A DNA stretch of 40,906 nt. Source: Actinomycetota bacterium. Lineage in GTDB: Bacteria; Actinomycetota; Acidimicrobiia; Acidimicrobiales; Microtrichaceae. A program made the position numbers and the translations under genes. The notes under the pieces are model-generated. The model did not search any database, was not told the DNA's origin, and saw only the letters and a program-made list of their open reading frames with translations. Positions 16,428 to 24,042 of the stretch are shown in pieces. How positions within the stretch are numbered: the first letter of the stretch is position 1; each line of letters starts with the position of its first letter. The stretch is from the NCBI GenBank assembly GCA_963169245.1, contig CAUJEC010000150.1, forward strand, positions 1 to 40,906. The letters are read 5' to 3'.

Positions 16428-17350
16428 AGTGCCGACTCCTTCACCCCGAAGCGCTGGCTGATCAGATCACCCAGGAAGTTGAGCGCCATCACTGTCAGGA
16501 ACAACACGACCGATGTGGCGACGACGATGTGGGGCGCGTTACGCATCTGCGATTGCCCCTCGGAGATGATGTTGCCCCAGGAGGGTGTGGGTGACTGAAC
16601 GCCCACGCCAAAGAGCGCCAGGCCGCCCTCGGCGACGATCGCGATGCCGACTCCGAGCAGACCGATGGCGATCATGGACGGCAACACGTTTGGGAGCACA
16701 TCGCGGAGCATGATCCTCCAGTTCTTGGCGCCCATCGCCCGAGCGGCCAGGACGAACTCTCGCTCGCTCCAGGCGAGTGTGTTCGCCCTTGTGATGCGTC
16801 CGAGCAGTGGAACAGAAACCACGCCGAGCCCAACTATGAGCACCACCAGCCGTCGGGCTGATGTCACCTCTCCACCGGAGGCGAAAACGTTGACCAGCGA
16901 TAACGCAAGGATGAACTGGGGAATCGCCAACAGGATGTTCATGAGCGGGGTGAGGATGCCATCCACTTTCCCCCTGAAGAATCCGGCCATGAGTCCGATG
17001 ATTCCTCCAACGATGAACCCGAAGGCGATCGAGCCGAAGCCGACAGCGAATGAGGCTCTGGTTCCGTAGATGATCCGCGAGAGAAGATCTCGCCCGATCG
17101 TGTCACCGCCCAGCAGGTGTCCCGCCGAGGGACCCTTCCGTGCGATCTCAGCGAAGGACGTGTTGGGATCTGGGATCGGAAGCACAGGAGCAAGTACTGC
17201 GAGAATCAACAGAAGGCCCAGCCATCCGGCGGCCAGCCATCCGGCTACTCCGAGATTCAACCGCTTGGATTTCGTCGCCGCTGAGCCCGAGGGAGCAGAA
17301 TCGAGACGAACTGTTGGGGCGGATGGGGGAGTTGCGGTTCCGGTTGTCAT
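16424..17350 (-). CDS. ABC transporter permease, OppC/DppC type
   Basis: A 308-residue membrane protein. A polar leader (1-33) is followed by one helix, an outside region with GHLLGGDTIGRDLLSRIIYG (the OppC_N-linked LGTDxxGRD-type motif), and five further helices. The EAA loop is EFVLAARAMGAKNWRIMLRDVLPN. The frame is open upstream to 18028, but that portion overlaps the other permease gene and is not protein-like; the ATG at 17350 overlaps the upstream stop as ATGA. It forms the translocation channel with the OppB-like partner. Confidence 0.93.
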   Translation of the reverse strand: MTTGTATPPSAPTVRLDSAPSGSAATKSKRLNLGVAGWLAAGWLGLLLILAVLAPVLPIPDPNTSFAEIARKGPSAGHLLGGDTIGRDLLSRIIYGTRASFAVGFGSIAFGFIVGGIIGLMAGFFRGKVDGILTPLMNILLAIPQFILALSLVNVFASGGEVTSARRLVVLIVGLGVVSVPLLGRITRANTLAWSEREFVLAARAMGAKNWRIMLRDVLPNVLPSMIAIGLLGVGIAIVAEGGLALFGVGVQSPTPSWGNIISEGQSQMRNAPHIVVATSVVLFLTVMALNFLGDLISQRFGVKESAL

Positions 17351-18297
17351 TCGGCATCGGTCCTGCGTATTCGTGGATCGAGGACCGTGTAGAGCAGATC
17401 CACGATGAAATTGACCAGGATGTAGAGGATCGCAACAACGGCGATCATCGACTGGAAGGCGACGATCTGACGCCGCGAGATGGCCTCGAATATGAGCAGC
17501 CCCATCCCGGGGAGCGAGAACACGACCTCGACGATAAGCGCACCGCCGATGAGAGTCCCGACGTTCAGTCCGGCCACAGTCAGCAGTGTCAGCGATGAGG
17601 GCTTCAGTGCGTGACGGAACAGGATGCGCTTGGCCTTGAGACCCTTGGCCTTGGCCATGAGAATGAAGTCCTCGCGAAGTGTTGCGATCATGTCGGTACG
17701 CAGCAGCCGCTGGTAGACCGCAACCTGACCGACCGCCAGCGTGATGGTCGGCAGGATCATGTACTGGAAGTGTTCGACCGGATTCTCGGTGATTCGGGCG
17801 TAGCCGCTCGATTTGAACCAACCGAGCTTCACCCCCAGGTAGTACTGAAGAATGAATCCCAGAGCAAAATTGGGTACCGCCAGCATCGCAAAGGCGCTGA
17901 CGTTGGTTAATCGATCGAACCATGTGTCCTTGCGATAGGCGGCCAGGACCGCCACAGGTATCGCGATGACCAATGCGACCACCTGCGCGTAGAGCATCAA
18001 CAGCAGGGAGACTGGCAGAGCGTCCCACAGCCGGTCAGCCACCGGCCGTTTGGAGGAGACGGTGTAGTAGTTACCGAAGTCGCCTGTCACGAAGTTGCCC
18101 AGCCAACGTGTGTAGCGGACAGGGAACGAATCATGTAGGCCGATGTCCTCGCGAATCTGTTCGCGCTGTTGGTCACTGGCTGAGGGAGCAAGCACATCTG
18201 CTGCGTCACCGGGCAGAAACTCGAGCAACAGTGAGGCAAACAGGGTGACGAGAATTACCGCAACAACGAGTTGGGCAAGCTTCTTGATGATCAGCAT
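17347..18297 (-). CDS. ABC transporter permease, OppB/DppB type
   Basis: A 316-residue permease with an N-terminal helix, the external segment LPGDAADVLAP and GLHDSFPVRYTRWLGN typical of OppB/DppB, then five helices. The EAA loop is DFILMAKAKGLKAKRILFRH, and the conserved C-terminal VVEVVFSLPGMG-like motif appears as IVEVVFSLPGMGLL. I use the ATG at 18297, which has GGGAG about eight bases upstream; a TTG at 18312 would add five residues. It lies 117 bases after the SBP gene, with a strong stem-loop in between. Confidence 0.92.
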   Translation of the reverse strand: MLIIKKLAQLVVAVILVTLFASLLLEFLPGDAADVLAPSASDQQREQIREDIGLHDSFPVRYTRWLGNFVTGDFGNYYTVSSKRPVADRLWDALPVSLLLMLYAQVVALVIAIPVAVLAAYRKDTWFDRLTNVSAFAMLAVPNFALGFILQYYLGVKLGWFKSSGYARITENPVEHFQYMILPTITLAVGQVAVYQRLLRTDMIATLREDFILMAKAKGLKAKRILFRHALKPSSLTLLTVAGLNVGTLIGGALIVEVVFSLPGMGLLIFEAISRRQIVAFQSMIAVVAILYILVNFIVDLLYTVLDPRIRRTDAE

Positions 18298-18362
18298 TCC
18301 ATGTACTCCCAACGCCTAGGTGCCATCGACCGGCGGAGCCGATCCGACACCTGGAGAACAAT

Positions 18363-18401
18363 CGGGCAGGCGCGTCAGGTGATCCGTCACGCGCCTGCCC
18401 G
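18363..18401 (-). terminator. strong stem-loop between the SBP gene and the permease genes
   Basis: A perfect 13-bp GC-rich stem (CGGGCAGGCGCGT at 18363-18375 with its complement at 18389-18401) and a 13-base loop lie 13 bases after the SBP stop. There is no clean U-run, only ATTGTT. Such structures often stabilise the SBP transcript or cause partial termination, so that binding protein exceeds permease. Confidence 0.55.
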
Positions 18402-18414
18402 GAACCACGGTGAG

Positions 18415-20091
18415 TCAGCTCTTACCCTGATCCACCCAAAGACCTGCCACTGAGTGACCGGTTACAAGCGACTCTGCGGGATCGTCGCCGTTGGGAAGCT
18501 TGGCTCCGAAGAGACCATGAACATCGGTTGCGGACGCAACGTCCCAGATCGCCCAGTAGAGCCAGATGCCGTAGGCCTCGCTACCAAATCGCTTGTTGAT
18601 GTCTTCGTAGATCTGCTTGCGCTTTGCCGTGTCATCCGTGGCGCGACCCTCGTCGAGTAGCCTGTTGATCTCCTCGTCGTTGTAGCGGGAGAAGTTGATC
18701 GGCGAGGTGCCGTACCACCAGACGTAATTGGCGTCGGGGTCGCCGCCGGGGAAGTTACGGAACGACATCGCCTGGAACTTGCCCGAGATCGCTGTCGATA
18801 CCAGCGCAGCCTGCTCAAGGGCAGTGACATCCACCTTGATTCCAGCCTTCTTGGCCATCTCCTGTGCAAGTGCGGCTGTTGCCTGAGTCGCCTGATCCGG
18901 TGTCGCGATCAGAGTGAACTCAAGATCCTGGCCCGTGTCCGCCTTATATGCCTCGAGATACTTTTTGGCCTTCTCCGGGTTGTAGGTCGGGTACCCCGTG
19001 TCCTTCAAATAGCCCATGTTCCCAGGGGCAAACGGACCGTTGGCAATCTTTGTGAGTCCAAGGTTTCGGGTCTGGTTCAGGGTTTCCATGTCGAGCGCGT
19101 TGGCTATCGCCAGACGGGCATTCTTGTTGTCGAAGGGCGGTACCGACGTGTTGAGCTGGACGAAGTTGACCTCTGTGAACTTGTCCGACTGAGTGTTGGT
19201 GATTTTGCCTTCCTCGGCTGCTGCATCGAGAGCGTCGATGAATTCGGGAACCGGCGTGTGCATCATCGTGATGTCACCAGCCAGAAGCGCGTTGACGCGT
19301 GCCGAACCTTCCGTCATCGGCCTGAACTCGATCTCGTCCAGGTATGGAAGCTGGTTACCATCAGCATCCTTCTGCCAGTAGTTCGGGTTCTTCTTGGCAA
19401 CGAACTTCTCGTTCTGTGACCATTCCGAAAGCATGAACGGCCCGGTGCCAATCAGCTTGGTGTCACAGGTCTCGGGGTCATCAAGCTGGGCCTGAGCCGA
19501 CATGCCGATGCGACCAGAGGACCAGAGCGCCTGTGGGAACGAGGACCATGGCGAGTTGGTCGTGACCTTCACATTGAGCGGATCGACAACCTCGACGTCC
19601 TTCACGTTCTGGAACACAAAGACGAACAGAAGTGGCTTGCGGGCGGGGTACTTGCCTCGGAACGCGTCCAGATTGTTCTTCACGACAGTCGCGTCGAGTG
19701 CGGTGCCGTCGTGGAACTTGATGCCCTCCCGGAGCTCGATGTTCCATTCGGTGAAATCCGCGTTCGGCGTGAGACTCTTTGCCAGATTCGGAACCAGTTC
19801 TCCGTTCTTGTTCGGAATGGCCAGAGTGTCATAGATGGCTCGAGCAACCTGGATGCCGGCGATGGCCAACTGTGCCTCCGGAAGGCACCACCCCTCGGCA
19901 TTCTCCGCCTCAAGCGCGTAGGTGACCTTGCCTCCATACTGGGGTTTGCCGGCGTCCTTGGCCCCGCCTCCGCCACCGCCACCGGTCTCTCCGCCCTTGG
20001 AGCCCCCGCACGCGGTCAGCGCCATGGCGAGCGATGCGACAACGGCAGCATTACGCACCCACCGTCGATTGTTACGACTGACAAATCCCAT
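18415..20091 (-). CDS. ABC transporter substrate-binding lipoprotein, family 5 (OppA/DppA-like)
   Basis: A 558-residue exported lipoprotein: basic n-region (RNNRRWVRN), hydrophobic segment, and lipobox LTAC with Cys 28 as the lipidation site. A Gly-rich linker follows, then an SBP_bac_5 domain starting near YGGKVTYAL, with VPNLAKSLTPNADFTEWNIELREGIKFHDGT and LIGTGPFMLSEW as family landmarks. Two Cys (GWCLPE and PETCD) may form a disulfide. The ATG at 20091 has a G-run ribosome site (AGGGGGG) a few bases upstream; the frame's earlier start at 20133 is unlikely. It is the first gene of the importer operon; the ligand could be a peptide or another small molecule, since the family is broad. Confidence 0.92.
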   Translation of the reverse strand: MGFVSRNNRRWVRNAAVVASLAMALTACGGSKGGETGGGGGGGAKDAGKPQYGGKVTYALEAENAEGWCLPEAQLAIAGIQVARAIYDTLAIPNKNGELVPNLAKSLTPNADFTEWNIELREGIKFHDGTALDATVVKNNLDAFRGKYPARKPLLFVFVFQNVKDVEVVDPLNVKVTTNSPWSSFPQALWSSGRIGMSAQAQLDDPETCDTKLIGTGPFMLSEWSQNEKFVAKKNPNYWQKDADGNQLPYLDEIEFRPMTEGSARVNALLAGDITMMHTPVPEFIDALDAAAEEGKITNTQSDKFTEVNFVQLNTSVPPFDNKNARLAIANALDMETLNQTRNLGLTKIANGPFAPGNMGYLKDTGYPTYNPEKAKKYLEAYKADTGQDLEFTLIATPDQATQATAALAQEMAKKAGIKVDVTALEQAALVSTAISGKFQAMSFRNFPGGDPDANYVWWYGTSPINFSRYNDEEINRLLDEGRATDDTAKRKQIYEDINKRFGSEAYGIWLYWAIWDVASATDVHGLFGAKLPNGDDPAESLVTGHSVAGLWVDQGKS

Positions 20092-20122
20092 AGACCCCCC
20101 TGGGTTTGAGTTGTGTGCCTCC

Positions 20123-20143
20123 CATCGGCCCATCTGACCGATG
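20123..20143 (-). promoter_or_regulatory. inverted repeat in the SBP leader
   Basis: CATCGG (20123-20128) and CCGATG (20138-20143) are inverted with nine bases between, about 30-50 bases upstream of the SBP start. It could be an operator or an RNA hairpin in the leader; nothing decides between them. Confidence 0.3.
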
Positions 20144-20220
20144 CTCGGCTGTTGCGATAAAGAGTCGGAAGTCTCTTCGGCGCTGCTATGGCGCGAACTT
20201 TAGCGGCTTCTCACTCTGCG

Positions 20221-20236
20221 TGTGACCATCATCACA
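20221..20236 (-). promoter_or_regulatory. CRP/GlxR-type binding site upstream of the ABC importer operon
   Basis: TGTGACCATCATCACA exactly matches the TGTGA-N6-TCACA consensus of CRP-family regulators, used in Actinobacteria by GlxR/Cmr-like proteins. It lies about 130 bases upstream of the SBP start codon and overlaps the stop codon of the phosphodiesterase gene. Regulation of the importer by a cAMP-type regulator is an inference from the match. Confidence 0.5.
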
Positions 20237-21020
20237 ATTGGCCTCGTTCTGAGAGCACCTCGCGTAGGAGCCCCGGGCGATCCGTGATCAACCCGTCGAC
20301 TCCGAGATCGAGCAGTCGGATCATTTCGTCTCTGTCGTTGATGGTCCACGCGTGGATCAACAGGCCTTGCGAATGCAAATAGTTAACCAGGCGACTGCTG
20401 ATGAGAGTTACCGGCCCCTGGCTCACCGGAACTTGCACGCTGTCGAACGGGTGCTTTGAGGATCCACGCCGCAGGGTCGATCGCACATCAGGGTCGACCC
20501 TTCGCAGCTTGGCGGCGGCGACTAGCGCCGATGTCTCCCTCGGCGATGCGATCGTCGACAGACGCGGGCCGATGAGGGTGCGAAGTCGTCTTATCCGCGT
20601 GTCTGAGAACGCTCCCACGCCGATTCGTTCGACGATTCCGTGTCGCCGCACCGCATCGGCGAAGGGGACAACGGCAGCGTCGGCCTTGACGTCGATATTG
20701 AGTCGGACCTCCGGGAATTCCTCGACGAGTTCGTCCAGAGTCGGGATTGTTCTTCCTCCCGGCAATTTCGCCTGAGCAACTACTGAATAGGGCAGATCGG
20801 CAATGCTTCCGGTCCCATCGGTGACTCTGTCGAGGTCCTCGTCGTGAAAGGCGACAAGTACACCATCCGCGGTCACGTGCACGTCGGTCTCGAGGAACGT
20901 GACTCCCATCGCCACAGCAGAGCGGAACGCGTCCATCGTGTTCTCGGGAGCCAGTTCGAGTCCGCCCCTATGCGCAATGACAAGGGGCTCATCATTCGAC
21001 CAGACGGCGACTCGTGCCAT
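20232..21020 (-). CDS. glycerophosphodiester phosphodiesterase
   Basis: A 262-residue GDPD-family TIM barrel that would hydrolyse glycerophosphodiesters to sn-glycerol 3-phosphate and an alcohol. The family markers are VIAHRGGLELAPENT (catalytic His-Arg), FLETDVHVTADGVLVAFHDEDLDR (metal-binding Glu/Asp and second His), PTLDELVEEF and NIDVKAD, with HAWTINDRDEM near the end. There is no signal peptide, so it is probably cytoplasmic. The ATG at 21020 has AGGGGA seven bases upstream and lies 15 bases after the acyl-CoA ligase stop, suggesting co-transcription with the ligase. Confidence 0.93.
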   Translation of the reverse strand: MARVAVWSNDEPLVIAHRGGLELAPENTMDAFRSAVAMGVTFLETDVHVTADGVLVAFHDEDLDRVTDGTGSIADLPYSVVAQAKLPGGRTIPTLDELVEEFPEVRLNIDVKADAAVVPFADAVRRHGIVERIGVGAFSDTRIRRLRTLIGPRLSTIASPRETSALVAAAKLRRVDPDVRSTLRRGSSKHPFDSVQVPVSQGPVTLISSRLVNYLHSQGLLIHAWTINDRDEMIRLLDLGVDGLITDRPGLLREVLSERGQL

Positions 21021-21035
21021 GAACAGATCCCCTAC

Positions 21036-22598
21036 TCAGATGGAGCGGCCCTGATCGGCCCAGTACTCATCGCGCAGAAGCCGCTTGTAGAGCTTCCCTG
21101 TGGGATGGCGGGGAAGTTCCTGTCGGAAATCGACAGATCTGGGGACCTTGACGTCAGCCAGATGCTCCTTCGCGTAGGCGATGAGCCGGGCTTCAAGCTC
21201 CTTCGCGACCTCTGCATCAGCTGGCATCTCAATCGGCTGGACGACGGCCTTGACCTCCTCACCGAAGTCCTCGTTCGGAACTCCGAACACAGCCACATCG
21301 AGCACCTCTGGGTGCATGGTCAGGACGTTCTCCGCCTCCTGGGGGTAGATGTTCACTCCACCGGAGATGATCATGTACGAACGTCGATCGGTCAGATAGA
21401 GGAAGCCATCCTCGTCGACCCGACCTATGTCCCCAAGGGTCGAGAAACCCGATGAGTTGTAGGACTCAGCGGTCTTGTCCGGGTCGTTGTGGTAGCTGAA
21501 GTTGGCCTCGGACTCGAAATACACCGTGCCGATCTCCCCGACAGGAACCTCCTCGCCGGCATCATCGATGATGTGGAGCGTGCCGATGAGAGGACGACCG
21601 ACGGTCCCTTTGTGTGCGAGCCAGTCCTCGGAATTGGTCCAGCAGAAGCCGTTGCCCTCAGTGCCCGCGTAATACTCATGCAGCACCGGACCCCACCACT
21701 CGATCATCTGCTCCTTGACCGCAATCGGGCACGGGGCCGCAGCGTGGACAGCAACCTTGAGCGACGAGACGTCGAACTCGGCTCTGGTCTCCTCAGGAAG
21801 CTTCAACATCCGAACGAACATCGTGGGTACGAACTGAGCAAAGGTGGCCCTGTGGTCCTGAATCAACCGGAGCGTCTCGACAGGGTCGAAATGTTCCATG
21901 ACCACGACTGTTCCCCCTGCGCGTTGCACCTGCATGCAGAACCGCAGCGGCGCTGCGTGATAGAGGGGCGCAGGGGACAGATAGGTCGTGTCGCTGTTAG
22001 CTCCGAAGAGTCCAGCCACCAGCATGTAAAGGGGTTCAGGGGTTCCCAGAGATGCGCCGGGTAGCGGTGTCTTGACGCCCTTTGGTCGTCCGGTGGTGCC
22101 CGACGAGTAAAGCATGTCCACCCCAGCAGTTGCGTCAGCAAGTTCCTCTGCTGGCTGCGCTGCGACCGCATCCTCAAAGCGGCCATACCCCGGAAGGGCA
22201 GTATCGAGGCTGAACCTGGCAATCACGTCCGGGGTGGATTCGATCAGATCCGCCGCGACCTCGGCCTTGTGGGGGGTCGTGATGAAGACCTTCGCTCCGC
22301 AATCATTGACGATGTAGGCGACCTCCTCGGAGGTCAACCGCGACGAGATCGCTGTGAAGTAGACACCCGCGTAGAGCGAACCCCAGGCGATGCTGAGGAA
22401 CCAGGGGTGATTCTCCATGCACCACGCGACGTGGTCCCCGGGCTGGGCTCCACTGCTGCGGATCAACTGCGCGATTCGACACGCCCGCTCGTGGAGTTCA
22501 CGGTAGGAGACCGACTCTCCTGTGGATGCCATCACGTAGGCGGCCTTGTCGCCGAACTGTTCGACATAGGCGCCTGGGTACAACTGGTCTTGGGACAA
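21036..22598 (-). CDS. acyl-CoA synthetase, AMP-forming (FadD-like)
   Basis: A 520-residue ANL-superfamily ligase with P-loop MLYSSGTTGRPKGVK, a YYAGTEGNGF A5 motif, the hinge aspartate in TLGDIGRVDEDGFLYLTDR, and HPTGKLYKRLLRDEY with the catalytic-type Lys at the C-terminus. I place the start at the TTG at 22598 because AGGGGGGA lies just upstream; an ATG at 22685 would add 29 basic residues with no family resemblance and run into the shared regulatory region. It is divergent from the acyl-CoA dehydrogenase and precedes the phosphodiesterase gene. Likely role: activation of fatty or other carboxylic acids before beta-oxidation. Confidence 0.9.
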   Translation of the reverse strand: MSQDQLYPGAYVEQFGDKAAYVMASTGESVSYRELHERACRIAQLIRSSGAQPGDHVAWCMENHPWFLSIAWGSLYAGVYFTAISSRLTSEEVAYIVNDCGAKVFITTPHKAEVAADLIESTPDVIARFSLDTALPGYGRFEDAVAAQPAEELADATAGVDMLYSSGTTGRPKGVKTPLPGASLGTPEPLYMLVAGLFGANSDTTYLSPAPLYHAAPLRFCMQVQRAGGTVVVMEHFDPVETLRLIQDHRATFAQFVPTMFVRMLKLPEETRAEFDVSSLKVAVHAAAPCPIAVKEQMIEWWGPVLHEYYAGTEGNGFCWTNSEDWLAHKGTVGRPLIGTLHIIDDAGEEVPVGEIGTVYFESEANFSYHNDPDKTAESYNSSGFSTLGDIGRVDEDGFLYLTDRRSYMIISGGVNIYPQEAENVLTMHPEVLDVAVFGVPNEDFGEEVKAVVQPIEMPADAEVAKELEARLIAYAKEHLADVKVPRSVDFRQELPRHPTGKLYKRLLRDEYWADQGRSI

Positions 22599-22691
22599 GA
22601 TCCCCCCTTGTCTCTTTGGGACTATGCGGATGGTACCCACACTTCGGCGCCCTGCACGCCACGTTTCGACAACTCGTGGGCGCAAGAGGGG

Positions 22692-22717
22692 CTATCTTGA
22701 CTGTTCGGTCAAGATAG
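22692..22717. promoter_or_regulatory. 26-bp palindromic operator candidate in the divergent acyl-CoA ligase/dehydrogenase gap
   Basis: CTATCTTGAC (22692-22701) and GTCAAGATAG (22708-22717) are perfect inverted arms around a 6-base spacer. TTGAC occurs once on each strand within it and could serve as -35 elements for both promoters. Size and symmetry suit a TetR-family fatty-acid regulator; no regulator gene of that type is in the window. Confidence 0.6.
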
Positions 22718-22776
22718 GACCATGTGGTTCGCCCGGTACTTGGGCGGGGACTGACAGCCAAACAAGGGGGCAAGTA

Positions 22777-23970
22777 ATGTCATCTGTCGAAACGCGTGAT
22801 CTCGAGGAGTCACAGGTCGCCGAACTGACCGAGCGGCTGCTGGCTGAGAATCCTCCGTCGTCGACCGACGAGATGACATTCCTCGGCGCGCAGTACGACC
22901 TCGGCCTCGCGTGGGTACATTTCCCGGTCAGGTACGGCGGTCTGGGAGTCTCGCCGAAACTGCAGCGTGTCGTCATCGAAAAGGTCCGTGAGGCGGGGGG
23001 ACCGACGGGTGGGGCGAAGAACCCCATCGGTTACGGAATGTGCGCCCCCGCAGTGCTCACGCACGGAACCGAGGAGCAGAAGAAGCTGCTTCGCCCTCTG
23101 TTCACCAACGAACACATCTGGTGTCAGATGTTCTCCGAGCCCGGTGCCGGCTCAGACGTCGCTTCGCTCGCGATGAAGGCCGAGCGAGATGGCGACGAGT
23201 GGATCCTCAATGGTCAGAAGGTCTGGACGACCCTCGCTCACATATCCTCCTATGGACTCGCGATCGCCCGCAGCGATCCAGACATGCCAAAGCACAAGGG
23301 GATCACGGCGTTCATCATCGACATGAACGCGCCCGGGGTCGAGGTACGGCCGCTCCGTCAGATGACAGGCGAGGCGGAGTTCAACGAGGTGTACCTGACT
23401 GATGCGCGGATCTCCGATTCGATGCGTCTGGACGACGTGGGCCGAGGATGGGCGGTGTCCATCACCACCCTGATGAACGAACGCGTCTCGATCGGTGGCG
23501 CAACACCCCCACGAGGTTCGGGGACCATCGCCCAACTTGTCGATGTCTGGAACAAGAGCAACGAGCGCAGCGCAGTCAACCGCGACCGGGTCACATCCCT
23601 TTGGATTCAGGCCGAGGTGAACCGGCTCACCAACATCCGGGCATCGCAGTTGCGCAAGGTCGGCACACCTGGACCCGAGGGCTCCTTTGCCAAGCTAGCC
23701 ATGGCAGAACTCAACAAGTCCATCTACGAGATGATCATCGATCTGTTGGGCCCTGAGGGGATGATGTTCAGCTCCTACGAGTTCGTTCGACCGCGTCATG
23801 CCCTCTTCAGTGACGACCTGCACAAGAACTTCCTCCGCGCCCGGGCCAATTCCATCGAAGGAGGTACCTCTGAGGTTCTTCGCAACATCATTGGCGAGCG
23901 CGTGCTCGGCTTGCCCGGAGACGTGCGCGTGGACAAGGGCGTCCCCTGGAAAGAGGTCCCCCGGAACTGA
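22777..23970 (+). CDS. acyl-CoA dehydrogenase (FadE-like)
   Basis: A 397-residue flavoenzyme expected to introduce the alpha-beta double bond in an acyl-CoA. Visible features are HFPVRYGGLGVSP near the N-terminus, CQMFSEPGAGSDVASL (FAD/substrate motif), WILNGQKVWTT, NERVSIGG and the C-terminal SIEGGTSEVLRNIIGERVLG, whose Glu fits the catalytic base position. The ATG at 22777 has a G-run (GGGGG) six bases upstream; the longer frame from 22624 would cross the palindrome and is rejected. It is divergent from an acyl-CoA ligase, a common arrangement in actinobacterial lipid or steroid catabolism. Confidence 0.92.
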   Translation: MSSVETRDLEESQVAELTERLLAENPPSSTDEMTFLGAQYDLGLAWVHFPVRYGGLGVSPKLQRVVIEKVREAGGPTGGAKNPIGYGMCAPAVLTHGTEEQKKLLRPLFTNEHIWCQMFSEPGAGSDVASLAMKAERDGDEWILNGQKVWTTLAHISSYGLAIARSDPDMPKHKGITAFIIDMNAPGVEVRPLRQMTGEAEFNEVYLTDARISDSMRLDDVGRGWAVSITTLMNERVSIGGATPPRGSGTIAQLVDVWNKSNERSAVNRDRVTSLWIQAEVNRLTNIRASQLRKVGTPGPEGSFAKLAMAELNKSIYEMIIDLLGPEGMMFSSYEFVRPRHALFSDDLHKNFLRARANSIEGGTSEVLRNIIGERVLGLPGDVRVDKGVPWKEVPRN

Positions 23971-24013
23971 CTCCGGGATAGAAGGCCCCACCACCGCTGC
24001 GAGTGTTCAGACT

Positions 24014-24030
24014 GGACCCCCCGAGGGTCC
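24014..24030 (+). promoter_or_regulatory. inverted repeat just upstream of the pyruvate kinase promoter
   Basis: GGACCC (24014-24019) and GGGTCC (24025-24030) flank a 5-base spacer and abut the putative -10 hexamer. It may be an operator or the end of the preceding transcript. Confidence 0.3.
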
Positions 24031-24036
24031 TAGCCT
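24031..24036 (+). promoter_or_regulatory. putative -10 of a leaderless promoter (TAGCCT)
   Basis: TAGCCT fits TANNNT and is followed by exactly six bases, then the ATG of the pyruvate kinase gene, so the transcript would start at the start codon. Confidence 0.45.
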
Positions 24037-24042
24037 GTAGGG

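Noticed and set aside
17351-18028. Upstream extension of the OppC-like frame to 18028
   Set aside because: It overlaps the OppB-like gene on the same strand, the translation is not protein-like, and the ATGA at 17347-17350 gives a natural start.
20155-20180. AAGAG...CTCTT inverted repeat upstream of the SBP gene
   Set aside because: Five-base arms are too short to support an operator beside the better CRP-type site.
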